NCBI GenBank assembly: GCA_018067055.1
Contig: JAGPVK010000121.1
Location: 1-6,344 of the forward strand
From: Sphingomonadales bacterium
Lineage (GTDB): Bacteria; Pseudomonadota; Alphaproteobacteria; Sphingomonadales; Sphingomonadaceae
DNA: 6,344 nt
Direction: 5' to 3'
This document shows positions 1-6,120 of the stretch, piece after piece (position 1 is the first letter of the stretch; every line of letters starts with the position of its first letter). The notes below the pieces were generated by a model, which was given only the letters and a program-made list of their open reading frames with translations, was not told where the DNA came from and did no database searches. The position numbers and the translations under genes were made by a program.

Positions 1-1311
1 GAGGAATTTCAATTTCCGGCTGCCGATATAGGCGCGCGCGTAGCCCCGCCAATCCTGCCGTTCGTCGGTTGAATAGAGCAGCAATGGTGCATCAAATGTG
101 GATCGGCTGATGCTGGCCGCAACGCCTGCGTTGAGCCCCAATGGCAATTCTCCGCCAATGCCGAGATTGACGCCATAGTTGAAACTGGAATAGCCATCGG
201 CATTGAGCAGATCCCGGCGGGCAAAAACGCTGGCAGAGGCGATCATCGATTTGCCGACAAGATGCTCGTACGTGGCATTGGCGCCAAGCTGCCAGCCGCT
301 ATAGGCATCGCTGATCTGGGATTCCGTGCGGCGTGCATCCAGTTCGATACCCAGTCTTTGCCCCTCGCTAAGCGCCTGTTGATATCCGAATCGGCCACCA
401 TATTCGCGAGTGGCGAGCCGACCGCCATACCAGCGCTGCAAGCCAACCGCTTGCAACGAGATGCTGCTATAGCGAGCGATACGAAGTTCGGGACCAGCGG
501 CAAGCTGGACAACGATATCGTCAGCTTCTTCACCTTTATAATTGATGATCTTGCTATCGGCATCGAACAACAGGGCCAGCCGATCATCAGCTCTGACGCG
601 GATACCACCCGAAAAGCCGGCGGTTTGACCGATGCCGGAACGCTCACGAGCATTTTCATCCAGTTGCAGGGGTAATTTGATCGGTCCGAAGTTGATGTCG
701 ATGGTTTCGGCATTGGTGGCACCATTGATATTGGTGTCCGGCGCGAATCCGAAGTCGAAGCTGAACCGCCAGATCCGCTTGTCGCGCAAGATGCTGCGGG
801 TGTTGCGAATAGTCTGGGCAATTTCGTCCGGCAGATTTTCGTCATTTTGCGCCAGACGAAAATGATAGTCTGCACTCGCTTCCTTGCCGGTCAACAAATA
901 GGCTCTGGCCAGTTCCAGACGCACGCGGGTCTGCCCCGGGTTTTCATCCAGAATCGAGCGAAATTTGTGGATCGCGCCTTCGACGTCACCGGTTTCGATA
1001 GCGATATAGCCAGCGAGAAACCGTTGCTGCATTTTGAGCTCGGGCACCTGACCCAAAGCATCGACCAGCGGCAACGCCGCCTGATAATTTTTTTCCTGAA
1101 TGAGTGATTCTGCTGTCGCCAGAAGCTGTGCCGGCGTCATCCGAAGATTGCACTGGCCAGCTGCATCGCAGGTTGGTTGGAGGTTTGGAGCAATGTCCGC
1201 AACAGCATCGGCCACAATCACCAGTGATGCCGCGGCTTGTGCCTGGCCGAAACCAGTGGCGGCAACGCAGGACACAGCTGCAGCCTTGATCAGAGTGGCA
1301 GAATTGATCAT
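1..1311 (-). CDS. Slam-type surface lipoprotein assembly modifier (3' end cut by window edge)
   Basis: Outer-membrane protein that, by family knowledge, helps TbpB-like lipoproteins cross the outer membrane to the cell surface. The frame is open from ATG 1311 to the left edge (437 codons). I estimate that a few tens of C-terminal residues are missing, since Slam proteins are usually a little under 500 aa. Seen: signal peptide with probable cleavage after AQA (residue 26); two cysteines at 48 and 54 that could pair in the periplasm; a helical TPR-like part at about 59-155 including RVRLELARAYLL (129-140); then KRIWRF and FAPDTNINGAT (about 178-199), the typical Slam (formerly DUF560) entry into the barrel. 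After that come alternating strands rich in aromatics and glycine, typical of an outer-membrane barrel. The start is 8 bp after the lipoprotein stop, with GAGG about 5 nt upstream, so the two genes are almost certainly co-transcribed. The family call is firm; the substrate is inferred from the neighbour. Confidence 0.88.
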   Translation of the reverse strand, partial: MINSATLIKAAAVSCVAATGFGQAQAAASLVIVADAVADIAPNLQPTCDAAGQCNLRMTPAQLLATAESLIQEKNYQAALPLVDALGQVPELKMQQRFLAGYIAIETGDVEGAIHKFRSILDENPGQTRVRLELARAYLLTGKEASADYHFRLAQNDENLPDEIAQTIRNTRSILRDKRIWRFSFDFGFAPDTNINGATNAETIDINFGPIKLPLQLDENARERSGIGQTAGFSGGIRVRADDRLALLFDADSKIINYKGEEADDIVVQLAAGPELRIARYSSISLQAVGLQRWYGGRLATREYGGRFGYQQALSEGQRLGIELDARRTESQISDAYSGWQLGANATYEHLVGKSMIASASVFARRDLLNADGYSSFNYGVNLGIGGELPLGLNAGVAASISRSTFDAPLLLYSTDERQDWRGYARAYIGSRKLKFL

Positions 1312-1319
1312 GCCCGCCT

Positions 1320-2579
1320 CTAGGGGCGCTTGCCGACAAAAGTTCCCAATATATCGATCCGTTCGTCCGGCGTTCCGCCAACGATCCGATAGCCGCCGCC
1401 AACTTCTTGCGCTTGCGGCCCGTAAAAGGCACCATTGATGCTGGAACCGGCGATCACCAGATCCAGCCTGTTTCCAGCGACGCCGGTATTGATGAACCAG
1501 GCTTCGTTGAACTGTCCGAAGAAGCCACCGGCGTTGACAAGGTTGATATCGCCGCCGCCAAGGGCACGAAATTGCGCGTCTTTCAGCACACTATGCTGTC
1601 CGCTGGTGCCATCAAACATCGGCGCTCCGACCTTGCCATCGAGCGAAAGCGAGAAAGTATTTGCGCCAAAATCGACGCTGGTCGTCGCGCTGCCTGCGAT
1701 CCACTGCATATAGGTATCGAAATTTGCGTTGATGTCCGGTTGATCGTTGAAAACCATCGTCGCCAGCATGGTGCCGTTGAAGGTGCCGGTGCCCGAGGTC
1801 GGCACCGAACTGTTGGCGGTGATTTCACCATAAGCAAAAGCACCTCTTTCGAGGTCGTTCACCTGCGTGGTGAGACCCGTCTTGCCATCATATGATACCG
1901 AAGCCTTGTTTCTCAGATAGCCCGCAAAAGTCACATATTGGGTGTCCGTGCCGGGTTTCTGATAGAAAAATGTGGTGGCATCATAGCTGCCGGCTGTTGA
2001 TTGATCGATCAGATCGAATTGAAATTCGTCCGGCGCACCGGCTACCGGTCGGGACTGGGTCACATTGGCCGAGGAGCCAGATTGCAGATATTGCACTCCA
2101 GCTATGTTCCAAAGACCGGTTGCCAGATTTGGCGTACCCAGTTGCGGTTCAACCGCGCCGCCGAAATTCGTCCGGTGAACCGGGTCCTGGAAACGGCTTG
2201 CGCCGGTCGTGCCCGCCAGGCCGTTGGAAAAACTGACATTGAAGATCGCATCCCGCGGATCATAAGCGATTTTCAGGTTGGAATTGCGAACGGTGGTCGC
2301 ATCCCCTTGATATAGCTGGTTGATCTGAGTGGTTGTTCGCAGCGACCGCTGCTGGCCGATGCTGCCCGGATCTTCCACCGTGCTTTGATAACTATGTGAC
2401 GAGCCCACGGCTGTATAAGTTTTTGCTTCGGTCGGATTGACAAAGGTGTGGCTTGTTCCACCACCGGTGTCACCGCCTCCGCTGCCTGTGGGAGGGGCGC
2501 TACTGCCAGCGGATTGCGGTCCTGCGCCGCCGCAGGCGGCAAGCATCGTTGTACTGGCGAGCAAAATCAAAAGGCGCAT
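1320..2579 (-). CDS. TbpB-like surface lipoprotein (transferrin-binding-protein-like barrel)
   Basis: A 419-aa lipoprotein, probably displayed on the cell surface by the Slam encoded 8 bp downstream. Seen: lipobox LAAC with the lipidated cysteine at residue 16, the only cysteine in the protein; a flexible Gly/Ser/Pro linker (17-44); an N-terminal domain with YDPRDAIFNVSF (106-117) and FQDPVHRTNFGG (130-141), recognised from sphingomonad relatives; and a C-terminal beta-barrel from about 243. The barrel ends with GAFYGPQAQEVGG (383-395) and a closing GTFVGKR, the hallmark of the TbpB C-lobe barrel family. True TbpB has two lobes and is substantially longer; this protein has one such barrel, so it is a compact relative. 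The ligand cannot be read from sequence: haem, a metal carrier or another protein are all possible, and host transferrin is unlikely for an environmental bacterium. Gly at +2 after the cysteine fits outer-membrane sorting. SD GTGAGG lies 10 nt before the ATG, inside a hairpin described separately. Confidence 0.88.
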   Translation of the reverse strand: MRLLILLASTTMLAACGGAGPQSAGSSAPPTGSGGGDTGGGTSHTFVNPTEAKTYTAVGSSHSYQSTVEDPGSIGQQRSLRTTTQINQLYQGDATTVRNSNLKIAYDPRDAIFNVSFSNGLAGTTGASRFQDPVHRTNFGGAVEPQLGTPNLATGLWNIAGVQYLQSGSSANVTQSRPVAGAPDEFQFDLIDQSTAGSYDATTFFYQKPGTDTQYVTFAGYLRNKASVSYDGKTGLTTQVNDLERGAFAYGEITANSSVPTSGTGTFNGTMLATMVFNDQPDINANFDTYMQWIAGSATTSVDFGANTFSLSLDGKVGAPMFDGTSGQHSVLKDAQFRALGGGDINLVNAGGFFGQFNEAWFINTGVAGNRLDLVIAGSSINGAFYGPQAQEVGGGYRIVGGTPDERIDILGTFVGKRP

Positions 2580-2589
2580 CGGAATAATT

Positions 2590-2612
2590 CCTCACATGAG
2601 TTCCACATGAGG
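2590..2612 (-). promoter_or_regulatory. Direct repeat / hairpin covering the lipoprotein ribosome binding site
   Basis: On the plus strand CACATGAG occurs twice (2593-2600 and 2604-2611), 11 bp apart, about one DNA turn. Read as minus-strand RNA, the same stretch folds into a stem of CCUCAUGUG (2612-2604) with CAUGUGAGG (2598-2590), including two central G-U wobbles, around a 5-nt loop GAACU. The SD GUGAGG (2595-2590) is in the 3' arm. It could be a tandem operator or a translation-limiting hairpin. A weak promoter, TTTACG-N16-GATGAT (2648-2621), lies just upstream and would place the start of transcription next to the repeat. The repeat and pairing are visible; the function is inferred. Confidence 0.45.
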
Positions 2613-2706
2613 GCCTAGCTATCATCGGCTTGGTTAATTTCGCGTAAACCATCGCAGGTTCGCGGCCGCCCTCATCTCACTGCATGCGCAGGCCGGGGTA
2701 ACGAAC

Positions 2707-2724
2707 AACCAAAGGCTTTTGGTT
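2707..2724 (-). terminator. Weak terminator-like hairpin at the end of purC
   Basis: A perfect 7-bp stem AACCAAA / TTTGGTT with a 4-nt loop begins inside the purC stop codon (2725-2723) and is followed on the minus strand only by GTTCGTT, a poor U tract. The stem is AT-rich, so termination may be partial and some purC transcripts may continue into the lipoprotein-Slam operon. No better terminator is visible in the 143-bp gap 2580-2722. Confidence 0.4.
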
Positions 2725-3499
2725 ACTTTCCGCGCTTCTTTCGTTCACTATTGAGGTCCAGCACTTCGCTTACGCCCTCCGGGAACAGGCCCAGTCGACG
2801 AGCGACTTCCTGATAAGCCTCAGCTTCTCCGCCGAGATCACGGCGGAACCGGTCCTTGTCGAGCTTTTCGTTGGTCTCGATATCCCAAAGACGGCAGCCG
2901 TCCGGACTGATCTCATCGGCAAGGATGATTCGCGAAAAGTCGCCTTCAAATACTCTGCCAAACTCGAGCTTGAAATCCACCAGCTTGATCCCGATCCCGG
3001 CGAACATGCCAGCCATGAAATCGTTGATCCGGATAGCCATGGCGGAAATATCCTGCATTTCCTCCTGGCTTGCCCAGCCGAAGCAGGCGATATGTTCTTC
3101 TGCGACCAGCGGATCACCGAGCGCATCATCCTTGTAGCAATATTCGAGCAACGTGTGCGGCAGCGGGGTGCCTTCTTCAATGCCGAGGCGCTTGGACAGC
3201 GAACCGGCGGCGACATTGCGGACGATCACTTCAATCGGGACAATCTCGACCTGCTTGACGAGCTGTTCGCGCATGTTGAGCCGGCGGATGAAATGGCTGG
3301 GGATGCCGATATGGCCGAGCAAGGTGAAAATATGCTCGCTGATGCGATTGTTGATCACACCTTTCCCGTTGATCGTTCCCTTTTTTTCGGCGTTGAAAGC
3401 GGTGGCATCATCCTTGAAATACTGGATGATCGTACCGGGCTCCGGGCCTTCATAAAGAATCTTGGCCTTGCCTTCGTAGATTTGGCGACGACGGGACAT
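2723..3499 (-). CDS. purC: Phosphoribosylaminoimidazole-succinocarboxamide synthase (SAICAR synthetase)
   Basis: Cytoplasmic enzyme of de novo purine synthesis (EC 6.3.2.6) that joins aspartate to CAIR using ATP to give SAICAR. The 258 aa span the full family length. Seen: N-terminal [10 protein letters not shown] (4-13), the nucleotide-site start of the fold; KDDATAFN (29-36); KKGTINGKG (39-47); [15 protein letters not shown] (90-104), a PurC signature; [10 protein letters not shown] (172-181); and [14 protein letters not shown] (193-206), the second signature. The C-terminus is a basic tail ending RKKRGK. The start is fixed by the conserved N-terminus although the SD is weak (only a GGA about 10 nt upstream). 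The gene is not clustered with other pur genes here. The leader between 3500 and 3621 carries a terminator-like hairpin and a competing stem, suggesting control of transcription into purC. Nothing in the protein looks damaged. Confidence 0.97.
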   Translation of the reverse strand: MSRRRQIYEGKAKILYEGPEPGTIIQYFKDDATAFNAEKKGTINGKGVINNRISEHIFTLLGHIGIPSHFIRRLNMREQLVKQVEIVPIEVIVRNVAAGSLSKRLGIEEGTPLPHTLLEYCYKDDALGDPLVAEEHIACFGWASQEEMQDISAMAIRINDFMAGMFAGIGIKLVDFKLEFGRVFEGDFSRIILADEISPDGCRLWDIETNEKLDKDRFRRDLGGEAEAYQEVARRLGLFPEGVSEVLDLNSERKKRGK

Positions 3500-3529
3500 G
3501 ATGTGGTTCCACTTCGCAAAGAGAGCGAC

Positions 3530-3581
3530 AAAAAATCATGCCCCGGTAAACCGAATCGTGTGATCTCGATTGCACCGGGGC
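3530..3581 (-). terminator. Strong intrinsic-terminator hairpin in the purC leader
   Basis: On the minus strand GCCCCGGT (3581-3574) pairs perfectly with ACCGGGGC (3547-3540); inside, AATCG and CGATT add a second 5-bp stem. After 4 nt comes a run of six T (3535-3530). This is the best terminator in the window. It lies about 40 bp after the DUF4349 stop and 30 nt before the purC ATG. The simple reading is a terminator for the DUF4349 gene. The alternative is an attenuator of purC, because there is hardly room for a promoter between the T run and the purC start. Confidence 0.7.
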
Positions 3582-3623
3582 GGAGAACGTTGCCTATATG
3601 CGAAACTGCGATGCGGTGCAATC
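3568..3623 (-). promoter_or_regulatory. Inverted repeat that would compete with the purC-leader terminator
   Basis: GATTGCACCG (3623-3614, minus strand, beginning within the DUF4349 stop codon) is the exact complement of CGGTGCAATC (3577-3568). This 10-bp stem shares positions 3574-3577 with the 5' arm of the terminator hairpin and also covers the inner AATCG arm, so the two folds exclude each other. RNA entering from the DUF4349 gene would contain both arms. RNA started at the candidate local promoter would lack the upstream arm. The complementarity is seen; the antiterminator role is inferred. Confidence 0.4.
3593..3621 (-). promoter_or_regulatory. Candidate purC promoter
   Basis: TTGCAC (3621-3616), a 17-bp spacer and TATAGG (3598-3593) read toward purC. 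The -10 box is fair (4 of 6) and the -35 weak (TTG only). Initiation would fall near 3586, giving a leader of about 87 nt that contains the whole terminator hairpin. The -35 box overlaps the upstream arm of the inverted repeat, so the resemblance could be a by-product of that repeat. Confidence 0.35.
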
Positions 3624-4626
3624 AATCGTCAGATGATGCGGTGACCGGGGTCCGGCGGCCCCAAAAGGTGCGATCTTGCGCTTTGAATCGACGACGCAGG
3701 TAAATGACCAGACTCAAAAGCAATATCCAGGGGAGTGTGACGGTCAATATTGTAATCAGAGCACCGATGGACGACCCCAGCATGCTGGAAATATTATTCC
3801 AAGCGGTCCGAATGGGAGCCGTGAAGCTGCCAGCACCGGGCGCATTGGATTCATAGTTCACAATGACTTTGCTGAACGCGATACGACCCCGCATTTCCGC
3901 GAGCCAGCTGCGGGCTTTGTCGATTTCCTCGTTGACTTCGGTGACCGCCCGCTCGGCTTGCACCAGTTCCTCAACGCTACCGTTGCGCGTGCGGAGCAAT
4001 TCGGTCAGACGCTTGGCCAGCAATTCCCGGCTGCGCAAACGCGCTTCGGTATCGACAATCTGCTTGGACAGATCTTCGCCTTCGATCGACGTCGAGGCCT
4101 CATACCCACCAGCCTGCTTGACCATGTCTGTCAGGCTGGTGCCAAAACTCTTGGCCTTTGGTGCTGCGACCTCAAGGTGAAGCATGGCATAGGCATAATT
4201 TGCTTCATCACCGCTGCGTCTCAGGTTGATGACCCGGCAGACAGAGGGACCCTGTTTTTCGCAATAGCTGGCATGTTGTTTCTGGACGTCCGGAATCTGT
4301 CCGGCAGAGACGCGATAGCCAAATTCGTAGCTATAGGCGATTTGTGGTTTGGAAACGGGGATGGCATTGTCTTCAGAAGTTTCGTCTGCCGCGTCCATCT
4401 CGCGATCACCGGCAGATTGTGCCCCGGCCCTTACCTGATCGCGAGCGATTTCGCTGGGTGAACGTGTATCCATTGCCTCCATGAAGCCAAATGAATTTTC
4501 CGGAGCCCCTTCACCCGCGTCAGCCGTTGCATATTCGGGAGCCTCAGGTTCCGATGAACGTTCACCACCCGCGCTGCATGCGGTCAGGACAGATATGGCG
4601 GTTAAGCCATAGATTGACATCCGCAT
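3622..4626 (-). CDS. DUF4349 family lipoprotein with C-terminal membrane anchor
   Basis: A 334-aa envelope protein of the DUF4349 family, function unknown. Seen: N-terminal signal with lipobox LTAC (Cys17); an acidic, Ala/Glu/Ser-rich linker (about 18-92); a domain starting near IAYSYEFGYRV (96-106) with cysteines 122 and 130 that could form a periplasmic disulfide; paired helices rich in Leu, Glu and Arg at about 186-247, likely a coiled-coil hairpin; one hydrophobic helix at about 288-310; then RRRFK and a polar tail. The positive-inside rule puts the tail in the cytoplasm, so the main domain is periplasmic. The protein thus appears to carry both a lipid and a transmembrane anchor. The start at 4626 has a good SD (AGGAG, 8 nt spacing); an out-of-frame ATG 4 nt upstream (4630-4628) is not used for this frame. 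Residue +2 is Ser, not the Asp that retains lipoproteins in the inner membrane. Confidence 0.85.
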   Translation of the reverse strand: MRMSIYGLTAISVLTACSAGGERSSEPEAPEYATADAGEGAPENSFGFMEAMDTRSPSEIARDQVRAGAQSAGDREMDAADETSEDNAIPVSKPQIAYSYEFGYRVSAGQIPDVQKQHASYCEKQGPSVCRVINLRRSGDEANYAYAMLHLEVAAPKAKSFGTSLTDMVKQAGGYEASTSIEGEDLSKQIVDTEARLRSRELLAKRLTELLRTRNGSVEELVQAERAVTEVNEEIDKARSWLAEMRGRIAFSKVIVNYESNAPGAGSFTAPIRTAWNNISSMLGSSIGALITILTVTLPWILLLSLVIYLRRRFKAQDRTFWGRRTPVTASSDD

Positions 4627-4657
4627 TCATCCTGCTCCTCTCTCCGGCCAGTCATGA

Positions 4658-4686
4658 AAGCTAATGTGATAACATTACATCGTCAA
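4658..4686 (-). promoter_or_regulatory. Candidate promoter of the DUF4349 gene
   Basis: TTGACG (4686-4681, 5 of 6 matches to the -35 consensus), a spacer of exactly 17 bp and TAGCTT (4663-4658, keeping the key first T-A and last T of the -10 box). This would give a short leader of roughly 25 nt containing the SD. It is the best promoter-like match I found in the window. Confidence 0.5.
4662..4677. promoter_or_regulatory. Perfect palindrome TAATGT-N4-ACATTA, candidate operator
   Basis: A 16-bp site with 6-bp perfect arms and a GATA spacer lies almost wholly between the candidate -35 and -10 boxes of the DUF4349 gene, where a bound dimeric regulator would block polymerase. The size and symmetry suit a helix-turn-helix dimer, but no regulator gene is in the window and I cannot name the family. 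The plus-strand gene at 4801 could also respond to it. Confidence 0.45.
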
Positions 4687-4789
4687 CGACAAAACCGGCG
4701 CTGTCGAAGATGAATCGAGAAATCTGCAATGGAATTTGCTAAGCAAGTGTCCCGGATAGTCGGTAAGTCTGGTGCAGAAGCCAAAGCGG

Positions 4790-4794
4790 GGAGG
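4790..4794 (+). promoter_or_regulatory. Ribosome binding site that fixes the start of the NTF2-like gene
   Basis: GGAGG lies 6 nt before ATG 4801. The upstream in-frame ATG at 4729 has no comparable site, so translation almost certainly starts at 4801. Confidence 0.8.
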
Positions 4795-4800
4795 GAATCC

Positions 4801-5265
4801 ATGGCCAAATATGACACCATCGACGAAGTGATGGAAGCGCTCTACGACTGCATTTCCGGACCGCCGGGCGGACAGGACTGGGAGCGTGACCGGGAAATCT
4901 ATCATCCGCGCGCGCTGATCACCCGGACCAGAATTGTCGACGGGGCGCCGGTGGCCTTCACCTTCAGTTATGATGAATTTGTCGAGGCGACCATTCCGAT
5001 CCTTGCCGGCCGGAGCTTCTACGAGATTGAGATAGGGCGAAAGACGGATATTTTTGGTCAGATCGCGCATGTTTTCAGCACCTATGAGGCTCGCGAAACG
5101 CCGGACCATCCCGAGATTCAATTCCGCGGCGTGAATATGGTGCATCTGTGGAATGACGGTTTCGGCGATGATGGCCAGCCCAATGGCCGGTGGTGGATCA
5201 TGTCGATCATCTGGGACAATGAACGCGAAGGGCTGAATTTGCCGGGACAATGGCTCGCAGGCTAG
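4801..5265 (+). CDS. NTF2/SnoaL-like superfamily protein, function unknown
   Basis: A 154-aa soluble protein without signal peptide, which by its pattern looks like a one-domain cone-shaped NTF2-like fold. Seen: an N-terminal helix (DEVMEALYDCI, 8-18), a segment around RDREIYHPRALITRTR (29-44), a long helix (about 56-69), then beta-strands with AHVFSTYEAR (89-98), RGVNMVHLW (109-117) and RWWIMSIIWDNE (130-141), which is the usual SnoaL/NTF2-like ending. Many such proteins bind small molecules or act as isomerases or hydrolases, but no catalytic set can be assigned. Starting at 4729 would add 24 residues with no fold value and a poor SD, so 4801 is preferred. The gene is divergent from the DUF4349 gene across about 174 bp and convergent with the next gene, with which its stop codon overlaps. 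No clear plus-strand promoter was found. Confidence 0.78.
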   Translation: MAKYDTIDEVMEALYDCISGPPGGQDWERDREIYHPRALITRTRIVDGAPVAFTFSYDEFVEATIPILAGRSFYEIEIGRKTDIFGQIAHVFSTYEARETPDHPEIQFRGVNMVHLWNDGFGDDGQPNGRWWIMSIIWDNEREGLNLPGQWLAG

Positions 5266-6101
5266 CGCTCGCTGGTAATTTGTGCGTCTCGCTCCGCTCT
5301 GGCCTTGAAATCGGTTAGCTGTTTTTCGACAACCGATTGATCAATTTTGGAAAAATATGCAGCCTTGATGTCCGGACTGGTAGCAGCGCGCGCAATGATG
5401 AGCTGAGTGGCATCGGCGGCGAGGCCATTGTCCGTTTTGCCAGCTTGCAGCGCTGCACTTTGCAGAGTGATGACTTCCCGTTCATATTCACTCTTATCAT
5501 ATTTCTTGATGCGATTTTTCGCATAATCAGAGTTATTATAGGCAATCAAAAATTCAGTCTTGATGGTTTTCGGGACGCTGAAGATCGAGGAATAGGTCGC
5601 CAGATTGACATAGCGCTCGTAGCGCGCCCTTATTGCTCTTTTTTTATGGGTTCTGCAGATATTGTTCGGGCCTGGGCGTGACAGCATGTATCCAGCGGTA
5701 AGTGCCCTGTTCAACGCCTGCGTTTTGCTGGTCGTGCTGCGCTCAATCCGCTTCACATAGGGGTCGCTGCAGCTTTCCGGCTTTTCCCGGCTGAGCGTGA
5801 AGCTGACAATTTTCGTGGTGGGCAATACTCTGACGGTCAATGGGTAGGTGTCCTCGATATATTGAACGTCAATATCGTAGAACTTAACCGCGGCGGGCAG
5901 GTCCGCTATCATGCCGGCGAAGGTTTTTTGCGCAGCGGATTTTGTCAGCTTTCCAACCCCCACAATCTCAATCGATTCCGGAGACTCCGAGCCAATCCAG
6001 GAAATCTCAATCGGAATTTTGGCTTGAGCGAGCAGCGGAGAGGCAGTCAGGCAGATCGTTGCAACGGCAACGGACTTTAGCAGATGACTGAACTTCGCCA
6101 T
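5262..6101 (-). CDS. Exported protein of unknown function
   Basis: A 279-aa protein I do not recognise. Seen: a clear signal peptide (MAKFSHLLK, a hydrophobic core, cleavage after LAQA at about residue 27) without a lipobox; a beta-rich part at about 28-105 (IPIEISWIGS, then YPLTVRVLPTTKIVSFTLS); cysteines 111 and 149 that could pair in the periplasm; a basic stretch at about 150-164 (KKRAIRARYERY) that includes an A7 tract; and an Ala/Lys/Glu-rich, probably helical C-terminal half. Start choice: ATG 6101 gives a normal signal peptide and has GGGA about 10 nt upstream. The in-frame ATG 6128 would add MTNLREIFA and overlaps the stop of the upstream gene as ATGACTAA, which would suit translational coupling. 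It likely shares an operon with that membrane-protein gene. Its stop overlaps the stop of the convergent NTF2-like gene. By eye its codons are more AT-rich than those of purC. Confidence 0.72.
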   Translation of the reverse strand: MAKFSHLLKSVAVATICLTASPLLAQAKIPIEISWIGSESPESIEIVGVGKLTKSAAQKTFAGMIADLPAAVKFYDIDVQYIEDTYPLTVRVLPTTKIVSFTLSREKPESCSDPYVKRIERSTTSKTQALNRALTAGYMLSRPGPNNICRTHKKRAIRARYERYVNLATYSSIFSVPKTIKTEFLIAYNNSDYAKNRIKKYDKSEYEREVITLQSAALQAGKTDNGLAADATQLIIARAATSPDIKAAYFSKIDQSVVEKQLTDFKARAERDAQITSER

Positions 6102-6120
6102 GGCAAATATTTCCCGCAGA

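Noticed and set aside
986..1435. 149-aa minus-strand frame overlapping the Slam and lipoprotein genes.
   Set aside because: It is out of frame with both recognised genes, has no SD and shows no protein-like pattern; it is a shadow.
1407..1895. 162-aa plus-strand frame antisense to the lipoprotein gene.
   Set aside because: It lies opposite a well-supported gene and shows no domain pattern, good start site or signal peptide.
3380..3387. A AAA AAG slippery heptamer in frame within purC (codons 38-40).
   Set aside because: It encodes the Glu-Lys-Lys of a conserved PurC segment, and the full-length enzyme needs no frameshift; most likely coincidence.
3676..4461. 261-aa plus-strand frame antisense to the DUF4349 gene.
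   Set aside because: The minus strand encodes a recognisable lipoprotein with signal, coiled coil and membrane helix; the antisense frame has no coherent features.
4736..4746. TTGCT-A-AGCAA palindrome upstream of the NTF2-like gene.
   Set aside because: Short 5-bp arms of a kind expected by chance, not aligned with a convincing promoter.
4729..4800. N-terminal extension of the NTF2-like protein from ATG 4729.
   Set aside because: No good SD precedes 4729, while GGAGG sits 6 nt before ATG 4801; the extra 24 residues have no feature typical of the fold.
5613..5645. Plus-strand GCGCT-CGT-AGCGC hairpin followed by a T7 run, resembling a terminator for the NTF2-like gene.
   Set aside because: The stem is only 5 bp, lies 13 nt from the T run and about 350 bp past the gene's stop, inside the opposing coding region; the T run is the complement of Lys/Arg codons.
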